From: Bacillus salipaludis | Lineage (GTDB): Bacteria; Bacillota; Bacilli; Bacillales_B; DSM-18226 | Reading direction: 5' to 3' | NCBI RefSeq assembly: GCF_004358205.1 | Contig: NZ_SMYO01000024.1 | Span: 1-49,747, forward strand | Length of the DNA: 49,747 nt | Position numbers and translations under genes: made by a program | In this document: piece after piece, positions 8,485 to 17,783 of the stretch | Layout of the letters: each line of letters begins with the position of its first letter | Position numbering within the stretch: position 1 is the first letter of the stretch | Notes under the pieces: model-generated | The model's database searches: none | Seen by the model: only the letters and a program-made list of their open reading frames with translations | What the model was told of the DNA's origin: nothing

Positions 8485-10704
8485 TCAAGCGATTGTCTTT
8501 TTAATTAAATTTTCCCACAATTCACAAGCTTCCTTCCAACTTCCTTCAGGCAGCTGATTATGATAGAGATACTGTTCATATTTTGAGGTCAAACGTGTCA
8601 TTTCATTCGTTGAAAAGAATGAGTCAACATAACGGGCATAATTCCTTAATGTTTGATTTTCCTTCCGGGTAATTCCGTATCTCTCAAGCTGTTTTAATAA
8701 AATTAAGTAGGCATAACCAATATTTTCATCCTTTTTCCTAAAACGGAATTTTAGGAGCAAGAGATATGGATACCATTTTCCGCGAATTCGATAAAGAATC
8801 CCTGAAACTCCTAAAACAACCAACAGAATGAGCACCAGCGGCTTCCAATGATTTTTAAAAAATACATTGATGTTCTTTAGAAAGCCCTTTTGGTCTGTGT
8901 TTCCAGAACTCTTCACATTTTCCTTTTCATCCAGCGGTTTCTTTACTGGTTTCATTGCAGGTACTTCCGTTCTTAAGGTACCGCTTGAGCTAGTTGAGCC
9001 AACTAAATAGCTGATTGAAACATCATTTGAAAAACCCTTCGTCGGTTCAAACGGAACCCATCCTTGGTTTGGTAAGAAAACCTCTACCCATGAATGGGCA
9101 TTATTATTGGTAATTTCGTAAATCTGTTTAGAAGGATCCTGCTTGCTATATTGCAAAAATTCTCCGCCCGTGTACCCTTTTACCCAGCGTGTTGGAATTC
9201 CTAACGTCCGCATCATCACTGCCATAGAGGTTGAAAAATTATCGCAATAGCCTTTTTTCGTCTCAAACAAAAATTGGTCGACATAATCATCATCCATCCC
9301 TGGAATAGCGACATCCTTTTGTTCATAGGTGTATTCCATCCGACTAAAATATTTCTCCACCGCTTTTGCCTTGTCAAACCAATTGGTTTCCTTCGAGGTA
9401 ATCTTCTTGGCTAATTGTGTAACCCTTTGTGGAAGCTCCTCAGGCAGCTGTGTATATTTTTTGTACAAAATAGGGTCCATCACTTTAGGGTCAAACTTCT
9501 TTGTTTTCCTTAATTCAATTGCCCGATATTTCGGAATGTCAAAAACAATTGTATAAAGATTCGGTATAATCGGTTTATCATAACTAGTAACCGCAACAAT
9601 TCGTTCCATTGTTGTATCGATATTAAACGAAATTCCGCCCCCAAGATTAGGATAGAAATTTAAGATTTTCCTAATTCCTGCAGGATAGATCACATGAGGG
9701 TATTGGTAATCCTGAACCGGGAATACTCTCGCCTGTTCCTTCTCCGTTTGTACAGTCTTACCCAATGGATATACGGGTACAAAATCCCCTTCGCTAAATG
9801 GAATGATTTCAGATCCTGGTGATAACACCCAGCCCTTTCCGGTATAAGTATCCTTGGTCTCCACTTTCCAATAATTCTTCCCATTTGCTTCAATGCGAAA
9901 AACAGTTTTATTATCGCCCAAAAAAGGGCCCCCAAGTTGGGCATCATTCGTTCCATAGCCAATCCTTTGGATTCCCCCACTTTTATCATCATTGTGGTAT
10001 TTCTTGTCTCCTTTTAAATACGGAACAGGGTCAGGCCAGATTGGAGCAGCCTTTGGTGCAGCAATCCCAACAAGGACACTAAAGGCAATCATCCCGGCAA
10101 GGGGTATCATCCATTTTCTTGGCGTAGCATATTTTTTATTGATTTTTTCTTTTGCAAGCATCCGGTAAAAGGTGAGCATTCCCATTATAGTAAAACCGAC
10201 CACAACCGTTCGAACGATCGCTGTATTTGCACTGTAGGGTGTAAAGGTATCCAAAACGGTAATGTAGATTAACGTCATGAAGAAAAAGATAAAAATTCTT
10301 TGACGTTTTAACAGCCAATAGTGGAGTAAATACACCATTAACCACAATAGAATAAAAAATAAGAAAGAACGGAATTCATCCGATAAGTTATTCCAATTTC
10401 TTGCAAAAAGGAAGGCAGTGTTATTTTTCAAATCAGCCAAAAACGCAGTCAGCCAGCCCAGGTGCAAAAAGCCTTCCTGGTAATAAAGTCGATTGATTGA
10501 AAAAAACACATAGAATACTTTTATCAAAAACGACAAGATCCATTTTATTCGATAAAATGACATCACAATTGATAATAGTAAGAACACTATAAAGATCCAA
10601 ATATGGCTCGTATCGGTTAATTGTTCAATTGGCCGAAGCCACTCCCACAAAAGGAAAAAACCCAATGCATATAATAAAAGTGTTGAAATGTCCCGATTTT
10701 TCAA
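8485..10704 (-). CDS. yebA: membrane transglutaminase-like protease protein (YebA family)
   Basis: A 739-residue protein with about six to seven N-terminal membrane segments (residues 1-210), an extracellular transglutaminase-like domain (about 420-570), one further membrane helix near 625-645 and a C-terminal cytoplasmic DUF4129-type tail. The catalytic Cys is in KKGYCDNFST and the His in NNNAHSWVEV; the third position reads PFEPT, with Glu as often seen in this family. The substrate is unknown. Its ATG overlaps the stop of the upstream DUF58 gene by four bases, so translation is coupled. It forms the yeaC-yeaD-yebA (MoxR/DUF58/transglutaminase) set directly upstream of guaA, as in B. subtilis. 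Confidence 0.9.
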   Translation of the reverse strand: MKNRDISTLLLYALGFFLLWEWLRPIEQLTDTSHIWIFIVFLLLSIVMSFYRIKWILSFLIKVFYVFFSINRLYYQEGFLHLGWLTAFLADLKNNTAFLFARNWNNLSDEFRSFLFFILLWLMVYLLHYWLLKRQRIFIFFFMTLIYITVLDTFTPYSANTAIVRTVVVGFTIMGMLTFYRMLAKEKINKKYATPRKWMIPLAGMIAFSVLVGIAAPKAAPIWPDPVPYLKGDKKYHNDDKSGGIQRIGYGTNDAQLGGPFLGDNKTVFRIEANGKNYWKVETKDTYTGKGWVLSPGSEIIPFSEGDFVPVYPLGKTVQTEKEQARVFPVQDYQYPHVIYPAGIRKILNFYPNLGGGISFNIDTTMERIVAVTSYDKPIIPNLYTIVFDIPKYRAIELRKTKKFDPKVMDPILYKKYTQLPEELPQRVTQLAKKITSKETNWFDKAKAVEKYFSRMEYTYEQKDVAIPGMDDDYVDQFLFETKKGYCDNFSTSMAVMMRTLGIPTRWVKGYTGGEFLQYSKQDPSKQIYEITNNNAHSWVEVFLPNQGWVPFEPTKGFSNDVSISYLVGSTSSSGTLRTEVPAMKPVKKPLDEKENVKSSGNTDQKGFLKNINVFFKNHWKPLVLILLVVLGVSGILYRIRGKWYPYLLLLKFRFRKKDENIGYAYLILLKQLERYGITRKENQTLRNYARYVDSFFSTNEMTRLTSKYEQYLYHNQLPEGSWKEACELWENLIKKTIA

Positions 10705-11903
10705 CGGAAACTCACCTCCGAGAAAGCTTGGCTGAAGTCCCCTTCATGAATCATAATAATTCGAACCCCGCGAGCATTTGCAATCGCGATGAGCGACCGT
10801 TCATTTTCAGTTGGCGATTCTTTTTCAGCTTTGATAAGAAAAATGGTGGTTGAGCCCTTTCTTCGACCAAGAAAGCTTGCCTTTTCAATAAGTGGTTTGT
10901 TCAATTTTGCGGTTACCACCATAAATGATAGCGATTGCTGAATAAATACCCCATCCATTTCTAACACTTTTTCCAAAGTAGAAACGCTTTTGGCTTCAAT
11001 TTTTGCGAGGTGATAAAAAAGCTGTTGGAGATGCTGCTCTCCCCCACGAATGGGAAAAGAGGCTCTTTCCTGACTAATTGTTAACAGACCCGTTTGCGCT
11101 CCTTTTTTTAAAACTGCCCTTAAAAGTGAAGCAGTAAAGGAAACCATCGCTTCAAAGCGTGGGTCCGGCACACAATCCATAACAACAAACACATCATGCG
11201 ATTGCCGTTGCTCAAATTCCTTTGTCATGATTTCATTCCGTTTGGCGGATGCCTTCCAGTTAATCCAGGAAAACCGGTCCCCCGGCTGGTAGTCCCTTAC
11301 TCCAATTGCCATGGATGTATCGCGCTGTACCCGCTCCCTTGAAGCAGTCATCCCCTGATCATAGTGGTTTTCAAACGGACGGTACAGGAGCTCTGAATAG
11401 GCAGGGTAAACGATGATTTTATTTTCAACTGTAAAGACCTTTTCCTTCTCGATTAAACCAAGCGGATCGCCGATTCTTACTTTAATCGATTGAAAAAGAT
11501 GCTCACCTCTCGGCAGTACATCAATGATATATTCATAGGAAAGCTCTTTTTTCATACCAGCAATGAGGAGTGCGTTTTTTAATGGGGAAAATTTTTCTCT
11601 TAGTTGGTCGGCAGCCATCAGGTAGAACAACGGAAAAGATGATCCCCTTCGGAGGGTGATTTTAACCTTTAATGGTTCACCTGCATTGTAATCAGATTTT
11701 GGAATTTCTCTAATTACTGTCATGTCCTTCAGGGAATAAAAGGATAAGGCTAAGCAATAGAAACCAAAGGGCAAAAAGCTGTAAAATAAAAACCAGCTGA
11801 CAAATTCTCCTTGAAACATTGCGTAAGAAAAGGTTAAGAGACTCAAGAAAAATAAAACCGTAAACTTCCAAACCTTTTTTAAAAAAGTGGCTATTTTCTT
11901 CAT
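10701..11903 (-). CDS. yeaD: DUF58 domain protein (YeaD family)
   Basis: A 400-residue protein with two N-terminal membrane helices (about 10-60) and a DUF58 region with the signature RDYQPGDRFSWINWKASAKR near 200-220, followed by a von Willebrand A-like fold starting at DVFVVMDCVPD. Such proteins are usually partners of MoxR AAA+ ATPases and are thought to help assemble or mature other proteins; the client is not known. It begins one base after the stop of yeaC and overlaps the start of yebA, consistent with one operon. Confidence 0.88.
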   Translation of the reverse strand: MKKIATFLKKVWKFTVLFFLSLLTFSYAMFQGEFVSWFLFYSFLPFGFYCLALSFYSLKDMTVIREIPKSDYNAGEPLKVKITLRRGSSFPLFYLMAADQLREKFSPLKNALLIAGMKKELSYEYIIDVLPRGEHLFQSIKVRIGDPLGLIEKEKVFTVENKIIVYPAYSELLYRPFENHYDQGMTASRERVQRDTSMAIGVRDYQPGDRFSWINWKASAKRNEIMTKEFEQRQSHDVFVVMDCVPDPRFEAMVSFTASLLRAVLKKGAQTGLLTISQERASFPIRGGEQHLQQLFYHLAKIEAKSVSTLEKVLEMDGVFIQQSLSFMVVTAKLNKPLIEKASFLGRRKGSTTIFLIKAEKESPTENERSLIAIANARGVRIIMIHEGDFSQAFSEVSFR

Positions 11904-12860
11904 TTATTTCACAAGCCTTTGAACCGGAACTGGAACTCTTCCAACGATCCCGCTAATAACTTCTTCTGCGGAAATCCCTTCGAATTTGGCTTCAGATTTT
12001 AAAATAATCCGATGGGATAGGACGAATGGGGCTAAATATTGAATATCATCAGGAAGAACAAAGTCACGCCCGTACATAAAGGCATACGCTTGAGCAACTT
12101 TCATTAAGGCGATTGATCCCCTTGGACTTGCCCCCAGATAAACACTGCCATGGCCCCTTGTTCGACTGACCACTTCGACAATATACCGCTTCATCGTATC
12201 ATCGATAAACACCTCTTTAATTTCCTGTTGCAATAAAAGCAGACCTGCGAGGTCAATTACCGATTCTAGTTCATCAATCGGCGGAACTTTTTGGGCCCGG
12301 TTTAATACCTCTATTTCCTCCCCCAAGTCGGGATAGCCCATTTTCATTTTTAGTAAAAAGCGGTCAAGCTGTGCCTCCGGGAGCGGGTAGGTCCCTTCAT
12401 ATTCAATTGGATTCTGTGTTGCCATCACAAAAAACGGCTTTTCGAGCCTATGGGTAACACCATCAATCGTTATACTTGCTTCCTCCATCCCTTCCAAAAG
12501 GGCAGATTGGGTTTTCGGTGATGTCCGGTTAATTTCATCTGCAAGGATAATATTTCCCATTAAGGGACCAGGACGGAATTGAAATTCCATTTCTTTTGGA
12601 TTGTAAATCGAGATTCCCGTAACATCTGACGGTAATAAATCAGGGGTGAATTGTATTCTGCGGAACTTTGCGTCTACAGATTTGGCAAGCGCCCGCACCA
12701 TCATCGTCTTCCCGACACCTGGTACATCTTCTAAAAGGACATGACCTCCAGCTAGTAGGGAAACAAGGCTAAGTTCTGCGACGCTTCGCTTTCCGATCAT
12801 CACTTTTTCAATATTCGCAAGTATTCTTTCAATGGTTGGATTCATATTTTCAAGGGACAT
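11904..12860 (-). CDS. yeaC: MoxR-family AAA+ ATPase (YeaC)
   Basis: A 318-residue AAA+ ATPase with Walker A in VPGVGKTM (about residues 44-51), Walker B in IILADEINR (about 106-114), sensor region MATQNPIEYEGTYPLPEAQLDRF and the C-terminal lid domain. MoxR proteins act as chaperone-like remodelling ATPases with DUF58/VWA partners. It is first in the yeaC-yeaD-yebA operon, with a GAGGAGG RBS upstream of ATG 12860. It marks the edge of the conserved guaA block; the next genes are accessory. Confidence 0.93.
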   Translation of the reverse strand: MSLENMNPTIERILANIEKVMIGKRSVAELSLVSLLAGGHVLLEDVPGVGKTMMVRALAKSVDAKFRRIQFTPDLLPSDVTGISIYNPKEMEFQFRPGPLMGNIILADEINRTSPKTQSALLEGMEEASITIDGVTHRLEKPFFVMATQNPIEYEGTYPLPEAQLDRFLLKMKMGYPDLGEEIEVLNRAQKVPPIDELESVIDLAGLLLLQQEIKEVFIDDTMKRYIVEVVSRTRGHGSVYLGASPRGSIALMKVAQAYAFMYGRDFVLPDDIQYLAPFVLSHRIILKSEAKFEGISAEEVISGIVGRVPVPVQRLVK

Positions 12861-12957
12861 TTTAAATCCTCCTCTTTCTTACATACACCAAATGATTGCA
12901 TCATCCATATTTATTCTATAAATTCTGAATAAATCCTGTAAAAACTTACAAATAATG

Positions 12958-12986
12958 CAAAAAAGCCGCTTACAAGGAAGCAGCTT
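12958..12986 (-). terminator. terminator after the CocE-type hydrolase gene
   Basis: On the minus strand AAGCTGCTT-CCTTGT-AAGCGGCTT followed by TTTTTTG forms a 9-bp stem with one G-U pair. Confidence 0.82.
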
Positions 12987-12996
12987 TGCTTGATTA

Positions 12997-14739
12997 TTAT
13001 TTATCTACCGGAACAACTGGTAGTATTAGCTTGGAAGGATATTGTTCATTATGAAAAATGGTTTGCTTGGCAGTTCTTGTCTGTTTGCTCTCAACCAATG
13101 AATTTCCTGTATTTGGATTTGGCAAATAATGCGGAGAGCTGCTTGAAGAAATTTCAAGCGTGATTCGATGCCCTTGGAGAAATACATTGCTTGTAGCCCA
13201 AAGATCGATTTCATACTCCACCACTTCACCCGTCAATTCTTTTTCGGGCTGAAAGCCATTCCGGTATTTTGCGTTAACAATTCCCTCCGTTAAAATTAAA
13301 GCCTTTCCATCGGGAGCCGTATCGACGAGTTTAGCAGTAAAATCCGTATCCTTTGCATCAGTGGAAGCCCACAGTTTCACCTTTACCTGGCCTGTCACTT
13401 CTATTGCTTCAGTTAATGGCTCAGTTGAATAAACAAGCACATCTTCTCGTTCTTCTATTTCACGTTGATCAAACGGCCCCATTGTCAGCGGACCGGCAAA
13501 TAGAGTACTTCCACCTTTTGTTGGTACAGGGTTTTTTGGGTCGTATAAATAGGAATCAAAGGCTTCATCCACAGGGCACATCAGCGAAAGCTCTCCATCA
13601 CCATTTTTCGTATTGGCTTTTCCGCTACTATGCAAATAGAAATTGGTATATTGGGTTCGTGCAAGCGGCCATTCCCATTCGTCCCGCCATTCATTGATGC
13701 CCATGACAAAAATTCTAACCGGCGGTTCTGCTTCCAAACCAATATCGATTCCCTTTAACCAATGATTAAACCAGCGAATATGGAGGTCTGTGATATTCCC
13801 ACCTAAATCTATCCAATCACCCGAAGCGTGCACACCGAAGGAGCATTCGCCTTGAATAGAAGCAAAATATCCATGCCCCCACGGTCCGACAATCAGTTTT
13901 TGGTGTTTTCCCGTTTTGGTCATCTCTGAGTAATTGGTTAAGGTCGGGCCAATAAAGCAATCATACCAGCCACCTAAATGATAGGCTGGAATCTGCAAGT
14001 CTTCATACTTATCGATAATACTAGATTCCTTCCAATAATCATCATCTTCAATCGGGTGTTCCAACTCTTCGAAAAAAAATTCAGCAACCTTAAGTTCCTT
14101 TAAGGGCAACCATTGATTCACCGGGGCAAACTGGTATAGTTCGTCCAATTTATTAAGCTGATCAGCAAGACTTCTTAATGCATCTGCTCTTTTTTTTGGC
14201 TCTCCATACTTTCGCATAAGTAAATCAGGTGCAATGGATTCAAGCGTCCAAGTTTCCGTAAATCCCGGCTGGTAAACGCCGTTTCGGTAGGAAGCACCAT
14301 TTCTTTGGTCATTCAACGTCATAGCAGGAAAAATAGCAGCTAAGTGTGGCGGCCTCTTTGTTGCTGCCATCAGCTGGGTATATCCATAATAGGACATGCC
14401 AAACATGCCAACCTTTCCAGTAGAAAATGGCAGAGATGCTGCCCATTCCACCGTATCATACCCATCATTCGCTTCCTGTCTAAAAGATTGGAATTCCCCT
14501 TCCGATTGAAACCGCCCTCTCACATCTTGAATAATCACTACAAAGCCATTCTCTACAAGGCGGTTTGTATCTAAGTAACGATGTGAATAATGAGGTAAAT
14601 CCTTACTATACGGAAGCCTTGTTAACAGAACCGGAAAGGTCCCTTCCTCATTTGGACGATAAATATCTGCATAAAGGATTACACCATCTCTCATTTCACA
14701 TGGAACATTTTTTTCAACTAGAATCTGAATTGGTTTCAT
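12997..14739 (-). CDS. CocE/NonD family acyl hydrolase (S15 peptidase-like)
   Basis: A 580-residue alpha/beta hydrolase with a C-terminal X-Pro-dipeptidylpeptidase-type jelly-roll. The nucleophile elbow is GMSYYGYTQ at about residue 115; later landmarks include GGWYDCF and GPWGHG, which provide acid and His positions in this family. Members hydrolyse esters, amides or X-Pro peptides; no signal peptide is seen, so it is probably cytoplasmic. The start is ATG 14739 with AGG nine bases upstream. The longer reading frame to 14820 begins inside the terminator of the gene before it and is rejected. It lies 88 bases downstream of an SSS transporter in the same direction, with a terminator between, so it may act on the imported compound. 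The substrate is not known. Confidence 0.85.
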   Translation of the reverse strand: MKPIQILVEKNVPCEMRDGVILYADIYRPNEEGTFPVLLTRLPYSKDLPHYSHRYLDTNRLVENGFVVIIQDVRGRFQSEGEFQSFRQEANDGYDTVEWAASLPFSTGKVGMFGMSYYGYTQLMAATKRPPHLAAIFPAMTLNDQRNGASYRNGVYQPGFTETWTLESIAPDLLMRKYGEPKKRADALRSLADQLNKLDELYQFAPVNQWLPLKELKVAEFFFEELEHPIEDDDYWKESSIIDKYEDLQIPAYHLGGWYDCFIGPTLTNYSEMTKTGKHQKLIVGPWGHGYFASIQGECSFGVHASGDWIDLGGNITDLHIRWFNHWLKGIDIGLEAEPPVRIFVMGINEWRDEWEWPLARTQYTNFYLHSSGKANTKNGDGELSLMCPVDEAFDSYLYDPKNPVPTKGGSTLFAGPLTMGPFDQREIEEREDVLVYSTEPLTEAIEVTGQVKVKLWASTDAKDTDFTAKLVDTAPDGKALILTEGIVNAKYRNGFQPEKELTGEVVEYEIDLWATSNVFLQGHRITLEISSSSSPHYLPNPNTGNSLVESKQTRTAKQTIFHNEQYPSKLILPVVPVDK

Positions 14740-14775
14740 TTTTAAAGACCTCATTTTCTTTCTAAATTCACCCTC

Positions 14776-14815
14776 AAAAAATACGATCCCATGAGTCACC
14801 AGACTCCATGGGATC
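14776..14815 (-). terminator. terminator after the SSS transporter gene
   Basis: On the minus strand GATCCCATGGAGTC-TGGT-GACTCATGGGATC, a near-perfect stem, is followed by GTATTTTTT. Confidence 0.88.
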
Positions 14816-14827
14816 ACCACACCTTTC

Positions 14828-16306
14828 CTATAGGTTACTCACTTGGCTGATAGGCTCTTCCTGGATAGCAGCAACTTTTTTGGTAAATAGGCTGACAGCA
14901 AGCATAACAACCGTATTGACTAAAATCGCAACGACCCCGATGTCTAAGTCCTGAATGAAGTGTGGCGCACTTGGAAACATCGTAGCCATTGTTGTGCCTT
15001 GAATCGTCTGGTAAGCGACAATTGCCACCCCAACAACCATTCCTATGGCAGCACCAACCTTACTGACCGGATTTTTCTTCATGAAACTAAAAGCAAGCGG
15101 CGGGAATAACTGTAGAACAAAGCTATATGCCATCGTCAGCAATGCAATCATCGTGTTGCCGCCATAGAAGGTAAAAAACAAAGAAATTAGAGCAAGGACC
15201 GGAACAAAAATTCGTGTTAATTTTGCAAGTTTTTGCTCTGATGTATTCGGTTTAAAGTGTTTATAAATATTTTTTGAAAGAAGCGTTGATGCCGTTAGGA
15301 TTAGTAAGGAACACGGAATGAGAGCTGCAAGTAATCCGGCTGCTCCTATTACACCGATAAACCAAGGAGGCAGCGAGGCTTTAGCAATTTTGAACAAGGC
15401 TAAGTCCGAAGCTGTACCTTCCAAATTAGGGATTTGCAATACCGCTGTAAATCCAATAAATAGAATAAAGACAAGAACGATTTGATACAAAGGTAAAATC
15501 GCCGTGTTTTTCCTTAAGGCTGCCTCACTTTTAGAAGATAAGCTGGCACCAAAGCAATGCGGCCACATATATTGACCTAATGCAATCGTCAAACAGATCG
15601 AGACATACCAAGAAATACTTAACCCTTTGTCAGGCATTAATAGGAATCCCGGTTTCGCTTTATCTAGTGTCTCAAACATCGGCTGGATTCCACCGTAGTA
15701 ATGAAATGGCAAATAGAATCCTAAAAAGAGAATGACAGTAAGCATGAGAATATCCTTTAAGACAGCTGTCCATGCAGATCCGTGAATACCTGAGATATAA
15801 ACGAAAATCGTCACCGCAATCAGGCCAATCCATACGGCGATCTTCGGAGGAATTGCTCCGTAAGAAGCTTCAGAAACGATAATTTGAAAGCCTTTTAATT
15901 GTAAAACAATATATGGGATCATCGAAATCACACCGATTATCGCAACAAGTAACCCTAAATTCTTACTCTGATATTTTTTAGCAAAGAAATCGGATTGAGT
16001 GATAAGATTGTGTTTTTTAGCGTAGCGCCAAATTGGAGGTAGGATCCAAAAAGGAATGACATAGGTTATGGCACAAAAAACATAAATCGTAGGACCTCCC
16101 ATACGGTAGGCTCCTCCGCTTGCACCTAAGAAAATGAAGGTTGAAAACATTTCTCCAGCCATTAAAACAAACATAATGAGTGAACCAAAATTTCTCTCTG
16201 CAACGGCCCACTGTTCGAGCTTCATATCCCGCCCTTTTCTTGCTTTAATTCCAAGGTAAATAGCTAAGCATAATGTTAAACCAATAATAATAATGGAGCT
16301 GTTCAT
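14828..16306 (-). CDS. sodium:solute symporter (SSS family, YhjB-like)
   Basis: A 492-residue membrane protein with about 13 helices. It has AGEMFSTFIFLGASGGAYRMGG near residues 50-70 and a GSAWTAVLKDILML segment, both typical of the sodium:solute symporter family. Pairing with a short DUF3311 protein immediately upstream (stop TAA directly followed by this ATG) is the yhjC-yhjB arrangement of B. subtilis. It would import an organic acid, amino acid or related solute with Na+; the solute is not identifiable. It is read in the same direction as the adjacent Rieske operon but separated from it by a terminator, so co-function is only suggested by proximity. Confidence 0.88.
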   Translation of the reverse strand: MNSSIIIIGLTLCLAIYLGIKARKGRDMKLEQWAVAERNFGSLIMFVLMAGEMFSTFIFLGASGGAYRMGGPTIYVFCAITYVIPFWILPPIWRYAKKHNLITQSDFFAKKYQSKNLGLLVAIIGVISMIPYIVLQLKGFQIIVSEASYGAIPPKIAVWIGLIAVTIFVYISGIHGSAWTAVLKDILMLTVILFLGFYLPFHYYGGIQPMFETLDKAKPGFLLMPDKGLSISWYVSICLTIALGQYMWPHCFGASLSSKSEAALRKNTAILPLYQIVLVFILFIGFTAVLQIPNLEGTASDLALFKIAKASLPPWFIGVIGAAGLLAALIPCSLLILTASTLLSKNIYKHFKPNTSEQKLAKLTRIFVPVLALISLFFTFYGGNTMIALLTMAYSFVLQLFPPLAFSFMKKNPVSKVGAAIGMVVGVAIVAYQTIQGTTMATMFPSAPHFIQDLDIGVVAILVNTVVMLAVSLFTKKVAAIQEEPISQVSNL

Positions 16307-16492
16307 TTATTTTTGCTCCTTTCGATCATACATGATGTTACAGGCAATCAAACATACCGAAGTGAGAATTAGCCATAATGTTGACCAAAAAACAATAAAC
16401 GGTAAGCCGAAAACATAAGGTTCAATTTTATTAACCACGGTTAATGATCCAATTGCAGGCAGGATGGTCAGAAAAGCAATCCATTTCTTCAT
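16307..16492 (-). CDS. DUF3311 small membrane protein (YhjC-like)
   Basis: A 61-residue protein with two hydrophobic helices (about 3-22 and 28-52) and a charged C-terminus (YDRKEQK). This matches DUF3311 proteins that sit upstream of SSS symporters and are presumed small subunits. The ATG at 16492 has GAGAGG nine bases upstream and is preferred over the TTG at 16510, which lies in that RBS. The stop abuts the start of the transporter gene. Confidence 0.85.
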   Translation of the reverse strand: MKKWIAFLTILPAIGSLTVVNKIEPYVFGLPFIVFWSTLWLILTSVCLIACNIMYDRKEQK

Positions 16493-16604
16493 AAGCAAAT
16501 TCCTCTCCAATGTGAATTTCCAAGAAAGTGTCTATCTAAAAATCATGTAGGCGGTTTCAATAAAATGAATAATGAATTTTTTTTATAATCAGATAATTGG
16601 TGTT

Positions 16605-16647
16605 AAAAAAAGTCCCCCTTCTATATTCGAACAGAATTAGAAGGGGA
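16605..16647 (-). terminator. terminator after the Rieske/ALDH/dehydrogenase operon
   Basis: On the minus strand CCCCTTCTA ... TAGAAGGGG followed by GACTTTTTTT. It separates the catabolic operon from the DUF3311-SSS operon. Confidence 0.85.
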
Positions 16648-16700
16648 TGAATGTTACTTTATTTTAACTTCTCCCATAAAACAAGCAACCCTAATATAAA

Positions 16701-17783
16701 TTAAGCCTTTAAAGAAACAATTGATTGAATAATCTCTACAGCTCTGTCACCAACTTCAGATGTTAAAGCTGTCCCCTTCATATCAGGTGTCAGCACTTCA
16801 CCCTCAACAAGCAGCTCCTCAATGGCATCAATAACTAATTTTCCGTACTGTTCATAGCCTAAAAAGTCGAGCAGTTGGCTGGCGGACCAAATCGTTGCTA
16901 ATGGATTGGCAAGACCTTTGCCGGCAATATCCGGAGCAGACCCATGAATCGGTTCAAACATCGATGGATACGTTCTTTCCGGATTGATATTCGCACCTGC
17001 TGCAAGTCCAATCCCCCCGGCCAATGCTGCACCCAAATCGGTTAATATATCGCCAAATAAATTAGAAGTAACAACGACCTCAAAGCGCTTCGGATCGTGA
17101 ATCATTAACATCGCTGCCGCATCAACAAGATAGGACGCGGTTTTCACATCCGGATAATCTTTGCCTACTTCTTCAAAAACCTGGTCCCAGAAAACCATTG
17201 AATAGTTCAAAGCATTGCCCTTACTAATGCTCGTAAGCGATTTTCCTTCTTTTCTTGCGGTTTCAAACGCATAGCGGATGACGCGTTCTGTTCCTTTTCG
17301 GGAAAAGACACCGGTTTGCAGGACCACTTCGTTCTCTTGGCCTTTAAATAACCAATCTCCAGCTCCTGCATATTCACCCTCACTATTTTCGCGGATAAAC
17401 AGCATGTCCACATCTTCCCGCTTCACGTCCTTCAATGGACATGTCGCACCTTTAATTAACTTAATCGGACGGATATTAATATATTGATCAAAGCCTTTTC
17501 TAATCCTTAAAAGTAAATCCCATAATGAAATATGATCAGGGACACCTGGATACCCGACAGCCCCAAGAAAAATTGCATCGTAGTTTTGTAATTTCTCAAT
17601 TCCGTCGGCATCCATCATCACACCGTGCTTCGTGTAATACTCACAGCCCCACGGAAAATACGTATATTCAAATTGGAGAGAAGCGTCCAATTCAGCAATT
17701 TTATTTAAAACCTTAATTCCCTCCTGGAGAACTTCAGGGCCAATCCCATCTCCCGGGATCACGGCAATTTTATATATGCTCAT
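16701..17783 (-). CDS. tartrate/D-malate dehydrogenase (beta-decarboxylating)
   Basis: A 360-residue member of the isocitrate/isopropylmalate dehydrogenase superfamily. It begins IAVIPGDGIGPEV, has RIRKGFDQYINIRPIKL at about residues 93-109 (substrate Arg positions, in the tartrate/D-malate subgroup form), ENSEGEYAGAG at about 132-142, SNLFGDILTDLGAALAGG with metal-binding Asp residues near 226-232, and PIHGSAPDIAGKGLANP. Relatives (YcsA, TtuC, DmlA) oxidise and decarboxylate D-malate to pyruvate with NAD+. Its ATG overlaps the last base of the aldehyde dehydrogenase gene, so it is the last gene of a three-gene operon. In that context oxidising malate from malic semialdehyde is a good fit. 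Confidence 0.88.
   Translation of the reverse strand: MSIYKIAVIPGDGIGPEVLQEGIKVLNKIAELDASLQFEYTYFPWGCEYYTKHGVMMDADGIEKLQNYDAIFLGAVGYPGVPDHISLWDLLLRIRKGFDQYINIRPIKLIKGATCPLKDVKREDVDMLFIRENSEGEYAGAGDWLFKGQENEVVLQTGVFSRKGTERVIRYAFETARKEGKSLTSISKGNALNYSMVFWDQVFEEVGKDYPDVKTASYLVDAAAMLMIHDPKRFEVVVTSNLFGDILTDLGAALAGGIGLAAGANINPERTYPSMFEPIHGSAPDIAGKGLANPLATIWSASQLLDFLGYEQYGKLVIDAIEELLVEGEVLTPDMKGTALTSEVGDRAVEIIQSIVSLKA

Noticed and set aside
14740..14820. N-terminal extension of the CocE-type hydrolase from a GTG at 14820
   Set aside because: The extension is encoded by the terminator hairpin of the preceding gene; ATG 14739 has an RBS and starts the conserved domain.
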